From Geothrix sp. PMB-07 (GTDB taxonomy: Bacteria; Acidobacteriota; Holophagae; Holophagales; Holophagaceae): a stretch of DNA of 64,000 nucleotides. Made by a program: the position numbers and the translations under genes. Below, one piece after another: positions 9,282 to 20,830 of the stretch. Where the stretch lies: the NCBI RefSeq assembly GCF_030758935.1, contig NZ_CP132333.1, positions 2,914,992 to 2,978,991 of the forward strand, in the 5' to 3' direction. Below the pieces are notes generated by a model that saw only the letters and a list, made by a program, of their open reading frames with translations, searched no databases and was not told where the DNA came from. The first letter of the stretch is position 1; each line of letters begins with the position of its first letter.

Positions 9282-11240
9282 ATGTCATCTCCAGGCACCC
9301 AGCCCCAGCGACTGCTGCTGGCCCGGCAGTTGGTCCGGGACAAGGGCCTGTCGCGGACCGACCTGGCCTTGCTTGAAGACATCCTCCGCGAGGGCGCACG
9401 GGATCTGGAGCCGCTCATCGAGGCCACCCCGCAGCGGGAGGCGCTGGCCGAGGAATCTCCGGCCCAGGCCGCGCTCCGCCGGAACCTGGGGTTCTTCCTG
9501 GCCTTCCTCCATGGGTTCTCGCCCCGAAGGCTGGGTGAAGCGCGCAACGCCATGGGCCTGGTCATGCTGCACAGCCTGGGGCGCCTGGGCGACCAGGCCG
9601 AGGCCGCCCACCGCGAACTGCTCGCGGAACTGAAACAGCCGGAATGGGTGACCCAGCTGCTGGACCTGCTCGCTTCCCTGCGGGCCATGTCGCTGGCCCC
9701 TTCCGAGGATCAAAACAACCTGCGGCTTCTCTGGTCCGCCTTCCTGGCCGACCACCGCGACGCCTTCCGTGACATTCTCGCGGCCCTGCAGGCCAGCGAA
9801 CCCGGCGCCGCCAGCGTCGCCCGCCTCAATGCCCAGATGAAGGCCGTGAACCGGGCCATCCAGGGGCAGGGCCGACTGGAGGAAGCACTCACTCGCCTGG
9901 CGGAACACCTGGAATCCTGCATTCCTGCTGAGATCCATTCCCGCGTGGAGCCCCTCCTCCTGCTCGAGCACGTGGTGTCGCACTTGCGTCTCAGCCTGGT
10001 GCGGCCCTTGGACCGGGGCATCCATTGGCCCGCCGTGGAACAGGTGCGCGGGAGTCTGCGCTGGCTCTGGGACCACCTGGGCTGGTCCCTGCCCCGCATG
10101 GACGCCGAACTGTTCCGGGACAGCATGCCGCCCGAGCTGCGGCGCCTCCTCCAGCAGCTGCGCCGGAGTGATCGGCCCGCCTTCTCCCTGGTGGCGCGTG
10201 CGCTGGCCAGCCACATTTCCCTGCTGGGTCTCCTGGAATCACTGGAGCCCGCCACCAGTGCGGGCCTGCGGGATCGCTACGCCGCCGTCCCCACCTTCCT
10301 GGTGCTGGAATCAGAACTGAGCCGCCTGGCGGAACGGTCCTACGACCCAGCCCGGGGCGAATCGCTGAACCCCTCCAGGCCCGAAACGCATCGCCTGCGC
10401 GCCTTCCTTCGCCAGGCCGTGCTCAGCCTCCAGCAGGACCAGAGCACCCTGAGAGGCCTCCTGCAGCAGGCCTTGGCCGGACAGGATGCCGATCAGTTGG
10501 CCCTGACCCTGGACAACCTGCGGGCCCTCTTGATGAACCACCAGAAGCAGCTCATGGGCGAACTCGTGGGGATCTTCTCACCTGATGTGCAGAACCGCCT
10601 CTTCCCGGAATCCCCCAGCATGATGGAGGAGGGCGAGCGCCTGCGGGTTCGGCTTCAGCGCCTCTGGGAGCAGGTGCCGCCCCTCCAGGGCCAGCTGCTC
10701 CTGCACCTCGAACTGCAGGACTGGCCGCGTCTGGCCCTGGGCCTATCGCACACCTTTCGCCACCTCCTGGCCTTCCGGCGGAGCCCCGAATTCCCGCTCA
10801 TGCGCCGCCCTGACCGTGAAGAGGCCGAGCGCCTCATCGAGGAGATGGGGCAGTTGCTCGAATCCCCCCAGGATGTGCCCCAGGCCCTGCGCGAGGGCAT
10901 GGATCTGTTGGGTGAACTGCTTCGCTTCCTCGAACTCTTCCTGCTGCGCATCAATGCCCGGGTGCCCCTCATCCGCCAGGATCTGGAGGTGGCCCAGGAA
11001 GCCCTGCGGCTCATTTCCGAGCTGCAGAATCATCCTTCCGGCGCAGAGCGCACCCGCCTCTCCCACATGTTGATCCAGACCTCCAAGCGTCTCGGCGTGC
11101 GCGATCCCCAGGCCCTGGCTCTGCTCAAACGCTGGATCCGCATCGAGCGCAGTCAGAAGGAAGGCCCGATGCCCTCGCTGGATCAACTGGCGAGCCACCT
11201 CCGGCACCTCGCCCTCCGCCTCGAAGCGGCCCTGGGTTAA
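9282..11240 (+). CDS. Large all-helical protein of unknown function beside pil genes
   Basis: 652 residues from the second ATG (an upstream in-frame ATG at 9267 is possible). I do not recognise the family. The sequence is rich in Leu, Arg, Glu and Ala, almost free of Cys, and lacks a signal peptide or membrane segment. It reads as consecutive amphipathic helices with coiled-coil potential near residues 360-400 (QDQSTLRGLLQQALAGQDAD). It is transcribed away from pilB and followed 45 bp later by a GGDEF protein, so the two may form an operon. A cytoplasmic scaffold or regulator is possible but not shown. Confidence 0.7.
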   Translation: MSSPGTQPQRLLLARQLVRDKGLSRTDLALLEDILREGARDLEPLIEATPQREALAEESPAQAALRRNLGFFLAFLHGFSPRRLGEARNAMGLVMLHSLGRLGDQAEAAHRELLAELKQPEWVTQLLDLLASLRAMSLAPSEDQNNLRLLWSAFLADHRDAFRDILAALQASEPGAASVARLNAQMKAVNRAIQGQGRLEEALTRLAEHLESCIPAEIHSRVEPLLLLEHVVSHLRLSLVRPLDRGIHWPAVEQVRGSLRWLWDHLGWSLPRMDAELFRDSMPPELRRLLQQLRRSDRPAFSLVARALASHISLLGLLESLEPATSAGLRDRYAAVPTFLVLESELSRLAERSYDPARGESLNPSRPETHRLRAFLRQAVLSLQQDQSTLRGLLQQALAGQDADQLALTLDNLRALLMNHQKQLMGELVGIFSPDVQNRLFPESPSMMEEGERLRVRLQRLWEQVPPLQGQLLLHLELQDWPRLALGLSHTFRHLLAFRRSPEFPLMRRPDREEAERLIEEMGQLLESPQDVPQALREGMDLLGELLRFLELFLLRINARVPLIRQDLEVAQEALRLISELQNHPSGAERTRLSHMLIQTSKRLGVRDPQALALLKRWIRIERSQKEGPMPSLDQLASHLRHLALRLEAALG

Positions 11241-11285
11241 GCGGGACCACACTCCCTGCCGAAGAGCAGGTCATCAGGGAGCCCC

Positions 11286-12443
11286 ATGCCCCGCATTCAC
11301 TGGCTGGACGTCCACCCCTCCGTCGCGGGGGAAAACCTGCGTGCAGCCTTCCTGAAGTGGGGCTTCGACCTCGCCCCAGGCCCCGGACCCGGCTCCATCG
11401 TGCTGGTGGCCGAACACCCGGATGCTCGGCTGGTGCCCGCCGAAGGCACGGAAATCCTTTGGTGGGTGGAGCAGGCGGATCCCGAAGAAGTGAGCGCGGT
11501 ATTGAATCTCCGCCCGGGCTGGGTGCTGCTGCAGGATCGGCCCCTCGAGGCCGCCCGCGAGGCCCTGCAGCACATCCGCCAGCGCGATCTGGGCAGCGAG
11601 GGTTGGCTGCGCCAGATGATGCACTTGGCCTCCATGGATGATCTGTTGCGGCTGGTGCTGGGCCGCGCCGTGCGGCTCTCCGGTGCCCAGGGTGGCGCCA
11701 TCTGGCTGCGCAAGGACGATACGTTCTACCAACGGGCCGGCGATGGCATCTTCCCGGAAGCCCCCCTGCCCCGCCAGGAAGCGGCCGAACTGGTGCGACG
11801 GGGCGAAGCCTTCCTGCTGGCCCCCTCGGAACAGCTTGGCATCCTGCGGCTGGCAGAGCCCAAGGAGATGTCGGAGCTGTTCCTCCACGGCTTCGACGAC
11901 ATGGAACCGCTGCTGCTCAACGCCTGGCGCCTGGAGGAAAGCCGCGCCCTGTCCTTCAAAGACGATCTCACGGTGGCCCAGAACCGGCGCTGCCTGGAGG
12001 CGGAACTGCCCCAGTCTGTGCGTTCCGCCGCCACCAAGTCCGAGCCCCTGGCCCTCCTCTTCATCGACGTGGACGATCTGAAGCGCGTCAACACCCACCA
12101 TGGCCACCCCGCCGGCAGCCTGTTGCTGGAAACCGTGGCCCGCACCGCCCAGCGGCTCTGCCGCGCCCATGATCGCCTCTACCGCTATGGAGGCGACGAG
12201 TTCTGCATCCTCATGCCCGGCACCACCTCCACGGGTGCCCTCAAGCTGGGCGAGCGCCTGCTCCAAACCGTCCGGGAGCAGCCCCTGATGTTCGGAGAAG
12301 AATCCCTCCAGGTATCCCTCAGCGCCGGGGTGGCGGCCTTCCCGGAACACGCGGATGGCGCGGGACACCTCATCGAACAGGCCGACCACGCCCTGCTGCG
12401 GGCCAAGCGCGAAGGCAAGGGCCGCGTGATCGTCGCGGGTTGA
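11286..12443 (+). CDS. GGDEF-domain diguanylate cyclase
   Basis: 385 residues. The N-terminal 100 residues look like a degenerate receiver-type fold without the usual Asp. A GAF-like middle follows (about 110-220), then a GGDEF domain (about 225-385) with intact GGDEF at 302-306, the metal-site Asp in FIDVDD, and an inhibitory I-site RAHD (293-296) five residues ahead. It should therefore make c-di-GMP and be inhibited by its product. Its position next to pilB, which has an MshEN domain, suggests pilus control (inference). No membrane segment is seen. Confidence 0.88.
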   Translation: MPRIHWLDVHPSVAGENLRAAFLKWGFDLAPGPGPGSIVLVAEHPDARLVPAEGTEILWWVEQADPEEVSAVLNLRPGWVLLQDRPLEAAREALQHIRQRDLGSEGWLRQMMHLASMDDLLRLVLGRAVRLSGAQGGAIWLRKDDTFYQRAGDGIFPEAPLPRQEAAELVRRGEAFLLAPSEQLGILRLAEPKEMSELFLHGFDDMEPLLLNAWRLEESRALSFKDDLTVAQNRRCLEAELPQSVRSAATKSEPLALLFIDVDDLKRVNTHHGHPAGSLLLETVARTAQRLCRAHDRLYRYGGDEFCILMPGTTSTGALKLGERLLQTVREQPLMFGEESLQVSLSAGVAAFPEHADGAGHLIEQADHALLRAKREGKGRVIVAG

Positions 12444-12449
12444 GAAGGT

Positions 12450-13613
12450 CTACTTCCGCTTTTTCTTCTTGGCCTTTTCGGAACCGAACACCTTGGCCAG
12501 GAACCCTTCTTCCTCGCCTTCGGCGGTCTCGCCTTCCAGACTGCGGCGCAGCTGTTCCACCAGTTCTTTCTGCTCCGCCGTGAGGGACTTCGGCACCGCC
12601 ACCCGGAGGTGGAGGTAGAGGTCACCGCGGCCGCTGCTCTGCAGACGCGGGACGCCCGCGTTCACCAGCTTCACCACGTGGTCGGCGGGGGTGCCCGGGG
12701 CCAGCTTCACTTTGTCTGAGCCGTAGGGCGTCTCCACTTCAAGGGTGCCGCCGGTCACCAGCAGGGGCCAGTGCACCTCGAGGCGGCGGTGCAGATCGCT
12801 GCCGTCCCGCTCATAGCGCGCATCGGGTTCCACGTCGAACACCACATACAAGTCACCGGTGCGCCCGCCGGAGCGGCCCGCCTCACCCTGGTTCTGCAAC
12901 CGCAACCGGGTGCCACGGTCCACGCCGGCAGGGACCTTGAAGCTGACCTTGGCCTTCTTGTGAACCCGCCCCTCGCCGTGGCAGCTGCGGCAGGGCTTGG
13001 GAATGATGCGACCGCGCCCTTCGCAGCGCGGGCACTGGGCCAGCATCTGGAAGAACCCCTGGCGCACGGCCACCTGGCCCGCGCCCCGGCACTGGGGGCA
13101 TGTTTCCGCCCGCGTCCCCGCCTCGCAGCCGGAGCCGTGGCAGGTCTCGCAGGCTTCGAGCCGGGGAATGGAGAGCTCCACCGCCTCCTTGCCGAAGATG
13201 GCGTCCTGGAAGCTGAGCTTCAGGTTGTACTGCAGATCCGAGCCCCGCTCCTCGCCATTGGCACGGCGCCGGCCGCCACCGCCGAAGAGATCCCCGAAGA
13301 GGCCCCCTCCGAAGAAGCTGCCCAGGATGTCCTCGAAATCCGCGAACTGGTTCGGATCGAACTGGAACTGCTGGCCGCCGCCACCGGCGCCGCCCAGCCC
13401 CGCATGGCCGAACTGATCGTAGACCTTCCGCTTCTCGGCGTCCGACAGCACGCTGTAGGCCTCGGCCGCCTCTTTGAACTTCTCCTCCGCCTCCTTGTTG
13501 CCCGGATTGCGGTCGGGGTGCAGTTCCATGGCCAGCTTGCGGTAGGCCTTCTTCAGTTCATCCGCCCCGGCCTCCTTGGAGACACCGAGCACTTCGTAGT
13601 AGTCGCGTTTCAT
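12450..13613 (-). CDS. dnaJ: Co-chaperone DnaJ
   Basis: 387 residues from the ATG of [10 protein letters not shown]; codons further upstream do not match the family. The J domain has HPD (HPDRNPG), followed by a Gly/Phe-rich linker. Four zinc-binding CxxCxGxG repeats follow ([32 protein letters not shown]), then the C-terminal substrate domains and a Lys-rich tail. It stimulates DnaK ATPase and delivers unfolded proteins. It is last in the hrcA-grpE-dnaK-dnaJ run. Confidence 0.96.
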   Translation of the reverse strand: MKRDYYEVLGVSKEAGADELKKAYRKLAMELHPDRNPGNKEAEEKFKEAAEAYSVLSDAEKRKVYDQFGHAGLGGAGGGGQQFQFDPNQFADFEDILGSFFGGGLFGDLFGGGGRRRANGEERGSDLQYNLKLSFQDAIFGKEAVELSIPRLEACETCHGSGCEAGTRAETCPQCRGAGQVAVRQGFFQMLAQCPRCEGRGRIIPKPCRSCHGEGRVHKKAKVSFKVPAGVDRGTRLRLQNQGEAGRSGGRTGDLYVVFDVEPDARYERDGSDLHRRLEVHWPLLVTGGTLEVETPYGSDKVKLAPGTPADHVVKLVNAGVPRLQSSGRGDLYLHLRVAVPKSLTAEQKELVEQLRRSLEGETAEGEEEGFLAKVFGSEKAKKKKRK

Positions 13614-13653
13614 CATCCCATCCTGAACTTCCAGGATAGCCGATGCGGGCCCT

Positions 13654-15519
<1,866 letters not shown>

Positions 15520-15605
15520 GGGTCGAACTCCAGGGGTCGCGTCCAATTATCGTATGACATATCAGTGGAGCATCCAGCACTTGCCTTCAACTTAACCAGT
15601 TTTTT

Positions 15606-16304
15606 TCACGCATCATGGATGCGGTTCACCACCACCCGGGCAGCTCGCAGGAGCTGCCCCTTGAGGTTGAAGCCCCTTTCGTAGATGGCCGCCACCGCGC
15701 CATCGGGAAGGTTGGGATCGGAGAAGGTGGTGAGGGCTTCGGCATTGAGGGCATCGAAAGGATCGCCCACCTGGAGGGGCAGCGGCTCCACATGCACCTT
15801 GCGCATGGCTTCCAGGAACTGCTTGCGGATGAGCTCCACACCAGAACGGAAGGATTCCACATCCTGGTAGGTGGCACTCATGCCCCGCTCGAAATTGTCA
15901 AAAACGGGAAGCATTTCCAGGAGGATCTTCCGTTCCGCCTGCTCCACGGCCAGGGCGATGTCGCGCTGGGCCCGGTTGCGGAAGTTGTTGAAGTCCGCCG
16001 CGAGGCGGCGCTGCTGATCCATCAGCTCCGCTTCGCGCCGGAGCAGATCCTCCATCTGACGCTCAGCCTCAGTCAGCGCGGACTCAAGATCGACCCGCGA
16101 TTCCGGTTCAGCCGCAGGCTGAATCAGTTCGGGGAGATCCATCTCGGGAACCACCTGGGTGTGGTATTCCGAGGCGACTTCATCGGCGACTGCCTGGAGA
16201 TCGGCATCTGGGCTGTCATCCAGATTGAGGTCCACCAGGTCTTCCGGTTCACCGGAATGGGAGGCTGGAACGGATTCGGACGGCTTGGGAACATCGTTTG
16301 GCAT
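15606..16304 (-). CDS. grpE: Nucleotide exchange factor GrpE
   Basis: 232 residues from the ATG of MPNDVPKPSESVP. A disordered acidic N-terminus (1-80) leads into a long dimerising coiled coil (about 90-150, with LAADFNNFRNRAQRD). The C-terminal beta domain ends in GFNLKGQLLRAARVVV. It releases ADP from DnaK. It lies 84 bp downstream of hrcA and upstream of dnaK. Confidence 0.93.
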   Translation of the reverse strand: MPNDVPKPSESVPASHSGEPEDLVDLNLDDSPDADLQAVADEVASEYHTQVVPEMDLPELIQPAAEPESRVDLESALTEAERQMEDLLRREAELMDQQRRLAADFNNFRNRAQRDIALAVEQAERKILLEMLPVFDNFERGMSATYQDVESFRSGVELIRKQFLEAMRKVHVEPLPLQVGDPFDALNAEALTTFSDPNLPDGAVAAIYERGFNLKGQLLRAARVVVNRIHDA

Positions 16305-16388
16305 CGCAGCAGTATAAGCAGTTCCCGCAAGGGCCGGGAATGCTTTAGGGCTCGCCCAGGCGCGTGGGCCAGGCCGGAAAACCAAGAA

Positions 16389-17450
16389 TCAGGCCTGCCC
16401 GCGCCGCCTCTGCACTTGCCGCGACCACCACTGCAGGCCACCCATGACCCGCCCGTAATCCATGCGGAGCGGCCCCACCAGCGCGAAGGTGACGAATCCA
16501 GAGGGCCCCAGAGCTACCGTTCGGACGGCGGTGGCCAGTGGCCAGGTTTCGAAGTACGGGTTCTCGGTACCCAGCAGGAACTGAACATCCTCGGAGGCCC
16601 GGCCCGCAAACGCATTCAGCAGTTTGGCCAACCGGCCGTGCTCCTCAAAGGCGGCCACCAGGTCACGGAACCGCGGCAGATCCTCGAATTCAGGCAACTC
16701 GCCCAGACGGCCCAGGCCCGACACCAGAACCGGGGGATCCGTTTCATGCGAGCCCTCAGGCCAGCGAGCGGCCAGCTCTTGAAGGCGGCCGCGGATGCTC
16801 TCGCCTTCCTGCACGCCCGCCCGGAGGGCCTCCAGAAGGCGCGACCGCATCTCTCCGAGGGTCAGCCCCGAGAAGTGCGCCGTCGCGTAGTTCCCCAGCT
16901 CCGTCAGCACCGCTTCAGAGTGGTTCCAAGGATTCTCCATGAGGCGGTGCTCCACCTCGCCCAGGCTGCCCACCCATACCGCCACCAGCCGTCCCGGTGG
17001 GACGGGGATGAACTCCAGTCGCACCAGGCGGCTCTGGGTGAGCGGCAGCGGCAGGGCCACGCAAACACCGCCCATGACCTCCGCCAGGGTGCGGCTCGCA
17101 TGCCGGGCCCAGGCCTCTGGATCGGTGTCCAGGCCCTCCAAAGTCGACGACAACCGCCCTTCCAACTCAGGCCCCAGGGGACGGGAGGTCATCCACCGGT
17201 CCAGGTAGTACCGGTAGGCCCGCTCCGTGGGGATCCGTCCCGCGGAGGTGTGCGGTTGCGCCACCATGGATTCATCTTCGAGATCCGACAGCACGTTGCG
17301 GATGGTGGCGCTGGAGAGGGGTTCCGGGTACCGCTTGGCCAGCAGCCGCGAGCCCACGGGCTCGCCCTCTTCGAGGTAGGTCTCGATGAGGGTGCGCAGC
17401 ACAGATTCGCCGCGAAGGTTGAGGTGGGGGTCGGTTTTGGGTCGGGCCAT
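16389..17450 (-). CDS. hrcA: Heat-inducible transcription repressor HrcA
   Basis: 353 residues from the ATG of MARPKTDPHLNLRGE. The N-terminal winged helix contains LIETYLEEGEPVGSRLLAKRY and SSATIRNVLSDLE, the HrcA signature. A GAF-like effector domain fills the rest. HrcA normally represses the heat-shock operons by binding CIRCE, with GroEL as corepressor. No CIRCE inverted repeat is visible between this gene and the divergent lipoprotein gene. Confidence 0.92.
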   Translation of the reverse strand: MARPKTDPHLNLRGESVLRTLIETYLEEGEPVGSRLLAKRYPEPLSSATIRNVLSDLEDESMVAQPHTSAGRIPTERAYRYYLDRWMTSRPLGPELEGRLSSTLEGLDTDPEAWARHASRTLAEVMGGVCVALPLPLTQSRLVRLEFIPVPPGRLVAVWVGSLGEVEHRLMENPWNHSEAVLTELGNYATAHFSGLTLGEMRSRLLEALRAGVQEGESIRGRLQELAARWPEGSHETDPPVLVSGLGRLGELPEFEDLPRFRDLVAAFEEHGRLAKLLNAFAGRASEDVQFLLGTENPYFETWPLATAVRTVALGPSGFVTFALVGPLRMDYGRVMGGLQWWSRQVQRRRGQA

Positions 17451-17474
17451 CGGAGGATCCCTGTCGGGATGCCA

Positions 17475-17481
17475 TACTATA
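17475..17481 (-). promoter_or_regulatory. Possible -10 box for the hrcA operon
   Basis: On the minus strand TATAGT lies 25-30 nt upstream of the hrcA ATG, within the 61-bp spacer shared with the divergent lipoprotein gene. A -35 box is not convincing. Low confidence. Confidence 0.25.
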
Positions 17482-17511
17482 CGGCACCCCCCACCTTCCC
17501 ATGGAGGCTCC

Positions 17512-18354
17512 ATGCGTTTCCCCCTGCCCCACCTGGCCATCGCCGCCGCGCTGGTTCTCACGTCCGCCTGCAACCACAAGAGCCAGGCGGCCATTCAAGC
17601 CGAAGAAGCGGCCAAGGCCGCCGAAACCAAGGTGGCCCTGCTGGAACAGCAGCTGGCCGAGGCCAAGTCCGGCAAGACGGTCGGCGGAGAGGCCGACACG
17701 GTCCAGCACCTCACCAAATCCCAGGTGAAGGCCCTGGAGCGCCAGGTCGCCGACGCGAAGAAGCGTGCCGAGATCAAGAAGCAGGAGGCCCTCACCCTGG
17801 CCCAGGCACCCGCGCCCCGCGAAGATCCTAAGCCCATCGTGGTGGAGGTGCCCACCGGCACGAAGCTGGAAATCAGCCTCGCCCGCGAACTCAGCACTGA
17901 GAAGGATCAGGCCGGGGATGCCTGGGAAGGCGCGCTCGCCGCCGACATCGTCCAGGATGGCAAGCTGGTGTGGAGCGCTGGCAGCCCCGCCCGCGGTGTC
18001 ATCACCCAGAGCGCCGCGGCCGGACGCCTCAGCAATGGCCAGGGAGCCCTGGGCATTCGCCTGACGGAAATCGCCGGGGTCGGCATCGACACCGACACCC
18101 ACGTGGTGGTCGCCACCGCCAAGGGCGAGCGCAACGCCAAGTACATCGGCGGCGGTGCGGCCCTGGGCGCCCTGATCGGCATTCTCTCGGACAAGAACCA
18201 CAAGAACGACCACGCCCTGGGGGGAGCGGCCCTGGGCGCCGCCGCCGGCACGGCCCTGGCCGCCGGCACCGCGGACACCGTCATCCGCATCCCCAATACC
18301 AAGCCCGTCTCCTTCAGCCTCACCACCCCGGAGCGGGTCACGCTGAAGAAGTAG
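17512..18354 (+). CDS. Lipoprotein with coiled coil and glycine-zipper segment
   Basis: 280 residues from an ATG with GGAGG 5 nt upstream. A signal peptide ends in the lipobox LTSAC (Cys20). Residues 25-95 form an Ala/Glu/Lys-rich coiled coil like that of Lpp-type or alanine-zipper proteins. A beta-rich middle follows, and residues about 205-245 hold Gly/Ala-rich hydrophobic stretches (GGGAALGALIGILSDKN and a second copy, GGAALGAAAGTALAAG) resembling glycine zippers of outer-membrane lipoproteins. Function unknown. The gene ends at a bidirectional terminator shared with prfA. Confidence 0.75.
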   Translation: MRFPLPHLAIAAALVLTSACNHKSQAAIQAEEAAKAAETKVALLEQQLAEAKSGKTVGGEADTVQHLTKSQVKALERQVADAKKRAEIKKQEALTLAQAPAPREDPKPIVVEVPTGTKLEISLARELSTEKDQAGDAWEGALAADIVQDGKLVWSAGSPARGVITQSAAAGRLSNGQGALGIRLTEIAGVGIDTDTHVVVATAKGERNAKYIGGGAALGALIGILSDKNHKNDHALGGAALGAAAGTALAAGTADTVIRIPNTKPVSFSLTTPERVTLKK

Positions 18355-18383
18355 CCGCTTCCGTCTTGCGGTCGGCAGTCAAC

Positions 18384-18412
18384 AAAATCGGGAGGCATGG
18401 CCTCCCGATTTT
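18384..18412. terminator. Bidirectional rho-independent terminator
   Basis: A perfect 13-bp inverted repeat (arm AAAATCGGGAGGC) with a 3-nt loop lies between the convergent lipoprotein and prfA genes. The arms start and end in A4 and T4 runs, so it can stop transcription from both sides. Confidence 0.9.
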
Positions 18413-18444
18413 GCATGTCACGGCACAAAAGGAGACTCGCCCCT

Positions 18445-19518
18445 TCAGGCCTCCAGCGCCTGGAGCCGCTCGGCTTCGAACGCGGAGCGCAGGGGTTCGA
18501 GGATGGGCTCGATCTGGCCACCCATGAAGCTGTCGATCTGGTGGATGGTCACGCCGATGCGGTGATCGGTCACGCGGCCCTGGGGAAAGTTGTAGGTGCG
18601 GATCTTCTCGCTGCGGTCGCCACTGCCCACCTGGGACTTGCGCATGGCCGAGTGGATGGCGTCGGCCTCGTCCTGGGCCTTCTGGAGCAGGCGGCTGCGG
18701 AGCACGGTCATGGCCTTGGCCATGTTCTTGATCTGGCTGCGCTCGTCCTGGCACTGCACCACCGTGTTGGTGGGGAGGTGGGTGAGGCGCACGGCCGAGT
18801 AGGTGGTGTTCACGCTCTGACCGCCCTTGCCACCCGAACAGAACGTGTCGATGCGCAGGTCCTTCTGATGGATCTCGATGTCCACCTCTTCGGCCTCGGG
18901 CATGACCGCCACGGTGCAGGCTGAGGTGTGGATGCGGCCCTGGGTTTCGGTCTTGGGCACCCGCTGGACACGGTGCACGCCGCTCTCGAACCGGAACAGG
19001 CTGTAGGCCCCCTCGCCCTGGATCTCGGCGGTGGCATCCTTGAGCCCGCCCGCATCGGCATCGCTTTCATCGAGCACGGAAACCTTGAAGCCCCGGCGCT
19101 CGGCAAAGCGGATGTACATGCGGAAGATCTCCGCCGCGAAGAGCGCCGCTTCTTCGCCGCCGGTGCCAGCCCGTACTTCGAGGATCACGTTTTTCGAGTC
19201 GGCAGGGTCCTTGGGAACCAGCAGGCGGCGGATCTCGGTCTCACCCGCGGCGATGGCCGTTTTCAGGTCGGGGATCTCCATCTCAGCCATCTCGCGGAGA
19301 TCCGCATCCATGGACTTGTCGCCCAGGATGGCCTCGGCCTCCTCCAGCTGTTTGAGCAGGTTGCGCTGCCCCTGAAAGGCCAGCACCACAGGCTCCAGTT
19401 CCGCACGGAGCTTGGACAGCTCCCGCAGGCGCTTGGGATCCGACACCACGGCCGAATCCTGCAGCTGCGCCTCCACTTCCTGGAAGCGGGCTTCAACGGC
19501 TTCAAGTTGGTCGAGCAT
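18445..19518 (-). CDS. prfA: Peptide chain release factor 1
   Basis: 357 residues. The GGQ catalytic loop is [37 protein letters not shown] covers the region after the codon-recognition loop that marks RF1, as opposed to RF2. The N-terminal helical domain is complete. The factor releases peptides at UAA and UAG. It lies downstream of rpmE, an arrangement also seen in other bacteria. Confidence 0.95.
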   Translation of the reverse strand: MLDQLEAVEARFQEVEAQLQDSAVVSDPKRLRELSKLRAELEPVVLAFQGQRNLLKQLEEAEAILGDKSMDADLREMAEMEIPDLKTAIAAGETEIRRLLVPKDPADSKNVILEVRAGTGGEEAALFAAEIFRMYIRFAERRGFKVSVLDESDADAGGLKDATAEIQGEGAYSLFRFESGVHRVQRVPKTETQGRIHTSACTVAVMPEAEEVDIEIHQKDLRIDTFCSGGKGGQSVNTTYSAVRLTHLPTNTVVQCQDERSQIKNMAKAMTVLRSRLLQKAQDEADAIHSAMRKSQVGSGDRSEKIRTYNFPQGRVTDHRIGVTIHQIDSFMGGQIEPILEPLRSAFEAERLQALEA

Positions 19519-19599
19519 GATCCACCTCCCAGTTCATGCGGCACTCCCTGGGGAGAGCACCAGCCCTGGACCGGCTTTGCCGGGGCGGGGCGCGGGGGT

Positions 19600-19631
19600 C
19601 CGGGGGTGTTCGCGAAGCGAGGAACCCCCGG
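19600..19631 (-). repeat. GC-rich palindromic hairpin between rpmE and prfA
   Basis: Arms CCGGGGGT and ACCCCCGG enclose an inner TCGC-GAA-GCGA hairpin, so the whole 32-bp unit can fold almost completely. It follows the rpmE terminator and precedes prfA. It could be a second terminator, an attenuator or a REP-like unit. Confidence 0.45.
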
Positions 19632-19642
19632 AGAATATAAAC

Positions 19643-19674
19643 AAAGAACGGGCCGATCACTCGGCCCGTTCTTT
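19643..19674 (-). terminator. rpmE terminator
   Basis: A 14-bp perfect inverted repeat (arm AAAGAACGGGCCGA, loop of 4) lies 12 bp after the rpmE stop, followed by a T-rich run on the minus strand. Confidence 0.88.
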
Positions 19675-19686
19675 GGAACAAGGTAG

Positions 19687-19938
19687 CTAGGCTTCGGTGG
19701 TCGCAGGGGCCTCGGGCGCCGCTTCGACGACCGCGACTTCCTTCTTCGCATACTTCTTGTTGAACTTCTCCACACGGCCTTCGGTGTCCATCAGGCGCTG
19801 CTTGCCCGTGAAGTAGGGGTGGCAGTTCGAGCAGATTTCCACGCGCAGCTCCTTCTTGGTGGAGCGCGTCATGAACTCGTTGCCGCAGGCGCAGTGAACC
19901 TTCACTTCGTGAAGTTCGGGATGCATGTTCTCTTTCAT
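19687..19938 (-). CDS. rpmE: 50S ribosomal protein bL31
   Basis: 83 residues from the ATG of [16 protein letters not shown], preceded by [16 protein letters not shown] is an alternative start. It is the zinc-binding form: CAC near residue 16 and CSNC near residue 36, then [20 protein letters not shown]. The Ala/Glu/Pro-rich tail after residue 65 is longer than usual. The protein bridges the ribosomal subunits. Confidence 0.95.
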   Translation of the reverse strand: MKENMHPELHEVKVHCACGNEFMTRSTKKELRVEICSNCHPYFTGKQRLMDTEGRVEKFNKKYAKKEVAVVEAAPEAPATTEA

Positions 19939-20050
19939 CTCTTCCTCCTGGGACCGACCGGATGCCCCCATGGGCGGGGTATCTGCACGCGGCTTGTCCA
20001 CGCAAGACAGCCAGTCTACCGCCGGAGCCCTTCTGACTCAAGGGGGATTC

Positions 20051-20818
20051 CTAGAGTGAGCCCCCCTGCTCCTGGGGCGTCAACACCCGACGCTCGGCCA
20101 GCATGCGCTTGAACCGGTTGGCCAGCATCACGCTCAGCAGCAGGGTGGCGTTGAAGCTCAACTCCAAAGGCACCTTCCACCACTGGAACCGGATGCGGCC
20201 GAGAATACCCGCCTCGAGGATGAACATGAGGGCCGTGAACAGGGCCGGTTCCAGCAGGGTTTCCCAGAGGGGGCGCTCCTGGCTGTGACGCTCCAGCAGG
20301 TAACCGGTGAAGGCCCCGTACAGCAGGCGGGTGGGCTTGAAGCCATGATGGGTGGTGAAGCCCAAGGGAATTGACAGCAGCGACGTGATCAACACGGCCA
20401 CCAGGGTGCGGGCCCATGGATTGAGGCGCAGCCAGTGACGGCGCACCCAGAAATACCCGGCACCCACCGCCAGGCCCTGTGCGGCGGCGAAAGCCAGGCA
20501 GATGTACCAGCGCCACCCCTCGAACCACATGTGGCCGCCGGTGGCGAGGCCGATGATCATGCCTGCGGCCAGGGCCGTGCCGCCTCTGTGGGTGGCGTCC
20601 TGCCCCTCCCCTGCGCTGAGCTCTTCGGCCAGCAAACTGGGGTGTTCTTTCTCTGAAAGCATGGCCGACATGGCCGATTCGGAGTCGATGCCCCGCGCTT
20701 CTGCTTCATCCTGCAGGTGGGCTTCCAGCTCGCGGATCAGGGTCAGCCGCCGCCGCCTGGAGAGGCCCCGGAAACCGGAGTCCACCTGAGCGAGATAGGC
20801 ATTCAGCGCCCGGGACAC
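20051..20818 (-). CDS. HAAS-type membrane protein paired with PadR
   Basis: 255 residues. Residues 1-70 form a helical HAAS/permease-prefix domain (YLAQVDSGFRGLSRRRRLTLIRELEAHL). Membrane segments follow at about 90-110, 115-132, 140-160 and 190-235. Such proteins are commonly encoded with PadR regulators of ABC exporters; here padR is 12 bp upstream on the same strand. The exact function is unknown. Confidence 0.7.
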   Translation of the reverse strand: MSRALNAYLAQVDSGFRGLSRRRRLTLIRELEAHLQDEAEARGIDSESAMSAMLSEKEHPSLLAEELSAGEGQDATHRGGTALAAGMIIGLATGGHMWFEGWRWYICLAFAAAQGLAVGAGYFWVRRHWLRLNPWARTLVAVLITSLLSIPLGFTTHHGFKPTRLLYGAFTGYLLERHSQERPLWETLLEPALFTALMFILEAGILGRIRFQWWKVPLELSFNATLLLSVMLANRFKRMLAERRVLTPQEQGGSL

Positions 20819-20830
20819 GGCTGGTCCAGC

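Noticed and set aside
15615-17831. 738-codon plus-strand frame opposite grpE and hrcA
   Set aside because: Antisense shadow across two certain genes and the divergent promoter.
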